A DNA stretch of 64,000 nt from Dryas octopetala (lineage: Eukaryota; Streptophyta; Magnoliopsida; Rosales; Rosaceae), in contig OY992832.1 in assembly GCA_963921425.1 (NCBI GenBank), positions 2,294,001-2,358,000 on the forward strand, given 5' to 3'. Positions 60,089 to 64,000 of the stretch are shown piece after piece. Within the stretch, counting starts at the first letter, position 1. Every line of letters begins with the position of its first letter. A model generated the notes under the pieces. That model was not told where the DNA came from, did not search any database, and worked only from the letters and a program-made list of their open reading frames with translations. The position numbers and the translations under genes are program-made.

Positions 60089-62234
60089 TTAGTCAAACAG
60101 CTCCCAATCCTGAGTTATTTTGGTAGAAGATTGCAATGGTTTTGGGGCATGCAGGCTTCCTACCCCCAACTCAAACCTCTCCCATTTTGTAGTGACTGAG
60201 ACTTCATTGCTACTCTTGCTGAATGGATTGGAGTTTCTTGCCTTTAGATGGTCGAGTGTGTCGACAAAGCTCTGCACACGACGAACCTGTGCACAAATAG
60301 AAACATTGCAAAGCTCCATTAGCTCGGCATGTACATCTAACAGTCAAACATATCCATGCATTGAGTGAATCAGACCAATTGTTTTTGAGTGAAAGTCTTA
60401 AGCAGGCACTTTTAAGGAACATAATGATGAATATGCTTTAACGATAGCAGTGATGTAAAAATCTCACTAGGACAAAAGTTGCTAGAACTGAAAGTTGAAG
60501 CATTTCTGAATTTCTTTTCAGTTCTACAACAGCAGTTTTTTGTTTGTACTGGTTAAGTCATGGGATTCCTTTCTATGACCACCCAAAATATGTACGTGTG
60601 AAATGATTAGCTGGTCCCCAACACATCTTTTTGTTCATATGATGAAGAATCACTTCCTCACATTCTTTTCTCAAGTAGAGAAACAACAGCAATTGTATTA
60701 TCAACAATTAAAATTAGATTTAGGATCCAAGATATACCTTGGACTTGTATGCACTCAAGCTCCGAATTATACTGACATTGGGTTTCCAGTCACTGCAAAG
60801 TGCAAGTAACACTCCCATTTTCCAGTTCTACATCACCTATGATATGACACTAGTCTACCTCAGCTTTATAGCACATGAGTAATAAGCATCATCTATCCTA
60901 AATAGGACACAGGAAGCAACACTACTGTTCAAGATATATGGATAAGGCTTAGATCACTTGGAAACCTATGAATGATGATGCTAACTATAAAGTTTTCGAA
61001 GAAGAAAAACAATCACAAACCTCAACCCGCCTCTGTACTTTTGCTTCTCCATCAGCCTTAATCGAATCCAATTTAAGCAACTCCACCATGAGCAATTCTG
61101 TTAAGACCACAATTTCCTTATCTGAAACCTTGGTGCCACTGAGCAGAGTTGTCTCCAAATCAACAATCTAACAATCATTTACAGAGCAATTAGCTTATAG
61201 GATGTCACAGAAAAAGGACTTAATCAAACAGCAGATGCCAACCTTTTGAGAGAGCTTGTCAACCTCTACTCTAACTTTGGCAACCTCTTCATAGGCTTTC
61301 AATATACCTTGATTTTTCTTCATCTCCTCAAGCTTCTTCTCTTTGCTAGCTGGGTCCTCAAATAATACAATCTTAGACGTATCTTTTACGCCTGCAATGT
61401 GCAAACATTCATTGTCATCCTTCTCTTTCCCTCTAAACAACAGCCTTTGCTCCTTTGGCTCCAAGCCAGTCTCATGGGCTAGAACTCTTTTCAGATCACC
61501 TTGCAATTTAAGCAGAATTAAACATCAGTTCCAGAATGTAAAATGATAAGCAAAAAGTGTTACAGTCTATCCCACAACATAAAATCCAAATGCCAAGTCC
61601 AACACTCCAAAGGATGAAGCAAAGTATCCTCTGAAAATCAGATAATGTATATCAGAAAGGATTATATGTTTTGAAGAAATATTAAAATTAAGAACCCATT
61701 TCATATATTGAAATATTAAAAATAAAAATAACAAATGCTAACAAGTTCTTGGTGAACAAAGTACAATTCTGCAAATTATTCCCTAAATCAATCATCAAGT
61801 ACAACTACATTCCTGGCATTGTTCATGTTGAAAAAGTGTACATATTTTAATAATAAAACAACCAAATTGGCTTGAATGGCAATCGTCAAATGACTCAAAT
61901 TTTCCATCAAGGAGAACAAAAGAACCCAAATTGAAAATGGGCAATGATACCCTTATCACTAGGACACCAAGTAAAGCAAATACCCAGAAAAATTACGAGG
62001 AAAACAAGAGAAACCCAGAAAGTAATTAATGAGATAATTACCAAAAGTGGATTGAGCATGGACAATGACATCATGGGAATAAGAACCATGAGAGACCTTG
62101 ATCTTGATCATAGGCCCAGAAGAGGCATCACCCATATCTCTCTTTTGGACAAGCATGCCACCAGGCCTGAGCTCCCAATCTATCTGCCTATTAAACCCAT
62201 CATTTTCTACACCACCTTTTGATCTTGTTTTCAT
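60089..62234 (-). CDS. BAG family co-chaperone with ubiquitin-like domain (plant BAG1-4 type)
   Basis: Four exons, 62234-62042, 61499-61243, 61167-61021 and 60286-60089, encode 264 residues. BAG proteins bind the Hsp70/Hsc70 ATPase domain and act as nucleotide-exchange factors; plant BAG1-4 link chaperones to stress responses and proteasomal turnover. Residues about 43-115 are the ubiquitin-like domain (IKIKVSHGSYSHDVIVHAQS, then KEQRLLFRGKEKDD). A lysine-rich linker follows. The BAG domain lies at about residues 133-215 (AYEEVAKVRVEVDKLSQK, then ELLMVELLKLDSIKADGEAK). The C-terminal tail is WERFELGVGSLHAP and ends WELFD. The last exon is duplicated in part at 55967-56121. Intron 3 is about 730 bp. 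Confidence 0.93.
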
Positions 62235-64000
62235 TCTCCACCAAATATATTTATCTGAGAATCATAAAAAAAAAAAAGAAAAAAAGAAATAGAATTGTGG
62301 GAAAATGGAAAAGGTGGAGTTGGTTGAGAGAGGGGTGTCTGATGGCTTGGAGGGTTGAGTAAGCAAAGAAAAGTGAGTTGAGGACAGGGACCTCCAAAAG
62401 GACTTGAGAGAATGAGAGCTAGCGGTTGGTCGGTACAACTCAAAAGTTGGTACACACTTGAGAGAAAGAGAGTACTTCACACTTCCACTCGTGCGACTGG
62501 ATGTTTCCTAGAAATATGTGCTTTCTTTTTTATTTACAAAATAAAATATGGTGAATATTAAGCGACAACTCGACAACTGAGAGATAATGTATTATTTACT
62601 TAATTAATGGTTATATTTGACAAAACTGTTAGAAACTAGTAATTCACTAAAAGCAAATAAATCTAGCTGTAGTTGATGGAAGCCCGGTTGAAAGCGAAGT
62701 GGAGTTTGCCTTTCTGCATCTAAATTTGATTCTCTTTCTCTTAAATCTTAAAAAAAAAAAAAAAAGTAAATAAATCTAAATCTTGGATGCATGTTTATTT
62801 CTCAATTTAGATTTATTAAGTGAGTAATATTCTTATAATCTATATCATTAAAGGATATATGTATTTCAAAACAAAAAAATGTTAAGAATTTTAAATTTAA
62901 ATCTCAAGTAATATGTCTTCTATACCAATATTGAGACCTGTATATGAATTAATAAAACAATACCATATTATTCTTGATCCCTGACCGTATTCTTTCAAAA
63001 TAATTAACTTCCCACTATCCTCTATGCACTTACAAACTACATAAATTCTGTGTTCCATGAGCTAGCTTCAACATTCAAGTGCAAGCTTTTAAAAAAAAAA
63101 AAAATCAATTAATTGCTTAGAAAGTTGCTTAAATGAAAATTAACTTATGGGCTTTTTAAAAGATTCTAGACATGGGCTTATTTTAAGAATCGGCTTGGTA
63201 GCCTTTAGGCAGCGTTTGGTTATGGACTTCCTAGTGCATAGGTTGAGGGTACTACAATTGAGTTTAGTCTACTTTCATCAACTCACTTTGTTTGATGTGT
63301 TAAGGCTTGGACCCTTTGCCTTCCAAGTGGGTTTGGCCCCTTGTCACATAAACAACTTGGGCTCCAACCTATTTTCTTTTATTCTTACCTTCCAAACCAT
63401 ATAGCCCACTGGTGAGTTCTCAAATCATGAGCTACATGACATATAAGGTGTGACGTGTAATTATAGGCAAGGATATGCATTAGACACATTTCACAACAGA
63501 AGAGAGAGAGGAAGCAAAAGCCACACATTTGAGTAATATGACTATATGAGCATAATAAAGAAATGGGCCGTACTCGGTCGAGACATGCATCCGTGGGGCC
63601 CAATTCTGATATGTTGTTTGTGGACAGTGGTGGGCCAACGATCATTCAAGAGAAGTTTAAGATGGGCCAGCCAAAGACCCACACCACCTTTAACTGACTT
63701 CGGATCACAATTTATTGGACACCGTTAAAACTTCCAACTACTTTCTACCACCTTGAAAATTTCAGAAACTCAGCCCAACAAGACATTCATGCCACAAACA
63801 AAAAAGATTTTTATTTTTTCTTCCTTTTTGGGGATTTAACGGTTAAATGAACTTTCAAAAAATCGATTTAAAGCATGAAAAATCGACATTGTTCTGTTTA
63901 ACCAATTGATAAATCTTCAATTTGTCCTTACTTGTAGACAAAACTAAATTACAGTTACATAATTGAAGAAATTAAAATTATAAGGACTAATTGAATACCC
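62235..64000. other. Intergenic region upstream of the BAG gene
   Basis: It holds the BAG leader and promoter (purine-rich to about 62490), then AT-rich sequence with several A runs. Open frames at 63147-63728 lack any recognisable features. No gene was seen. Confidence 0.6.

Larger units (their letters stand above)
56159..60247. repeat. Tandem duplication, unit 2 (about 4.1 kb with inserted MITE)
   Basis: This unit corresponds to 52703-56121. It is longer because of a 493-bp MITE (59206-59698), a long CT repeat (58981-59033) and an insertion near 57100-57240. It ends in the functional last exon of the BAG gene. Confidence 0.9.

Noticed and set aside
63147-63728. Short frames in the last kilobase
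   Set aside because: They have no conserved motifs, no splice partners and a composition like the intergenic background.
1-64000. CRISPR array, operon or bacterial-type defence system
   Set aside because: The window is plant nuclear DNA with spliced genes; no spaced direct-repeat array was seen.

Overview
This window looks like nuclear DNA of a eudicot plant. It is AT-rich and intron-rich, with GT-AG introns, CT/GA and TA microsatellites, non-autonomous DNA transposons, and plant-specific families (ETO1, BAG with a ubiquitin-like domain, farnesol kinase, MRH1-type pseudokinase receptor). Protein similarity by eye is high to Arabidopsis orthologues. A woody rosid such as a Rosaceae species is plausible, but I cannot prove the species. 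One assembly gap of 200 N lies at 28333-28532.

Layout. (1) 1-9 kb: the 3' four exons of a ubiquitin-activating enzyme E1 (UBA1, +) converge on a ten-exon gene for an LRR protein with an N-terminal ubiquitin-like domain (-). Two foldback DNA transposons lie between them. (2) 12-13 kb: an intronless glutaredoxin-like gene (+). (3) 18.8-22.6 kb: a nine-exon LRR receptor-like pseudokinase (+), with two G-boxes and a TATA box upstream, convergent with an ETO1-type BTB/TPR gene (-, 23.6-27.2 kb). (4) 30.8-32.9 kb: a chloroplast-targeted PPR-like gene (-). (5) 33.8-35.9 and 39.3-41.1 kb: two related bZIP genes (-) with equal internal exon lengths; the second has a diverged basic region and a C-terminal triple repeat. 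(6) 42-44.2 kb: two non-autonomous DNA transposons with clear target-site duplications. (7) 44.4-51.8 kb: farnesol kinase (FOLK, +), a small membrane protein (-) and SGF11 (+), with tRNA-Glu(UUC) and tRNA-Glu(CUC) on either side of SGF11. (8) 52.7-60.2 kb: a tandem duplication of about 3.5 kb, each unit holding a Ty1/copia-type gag fossil and the last exon of a BAG gene. Only the second BAG exon belongs to the intact gene (60.1-62.2 kb, -). (9) 62.5-64 kb: no gene seen.

The genes do not form a pathway in the bacterial sense. Two blocks match Arabidopsis neighbourhoods as I recall them: UBA1, LRR-UBL and PPR (At2g30110, At2g30105, At2g30100), and FOLK, small membrane protein and SGF11 (At5g58560 to At5g58575). 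Several genes touch ubiquitin biology: E1, two UBL proteins, a CUL3-adaptor type and a deubiquitination-module subunit. The most unusual items are the bZIP pair, the tandem duplication carrying a BAG exon copy, and a Mutator-like MITE whose empty site is preserved in the sister duplicate.
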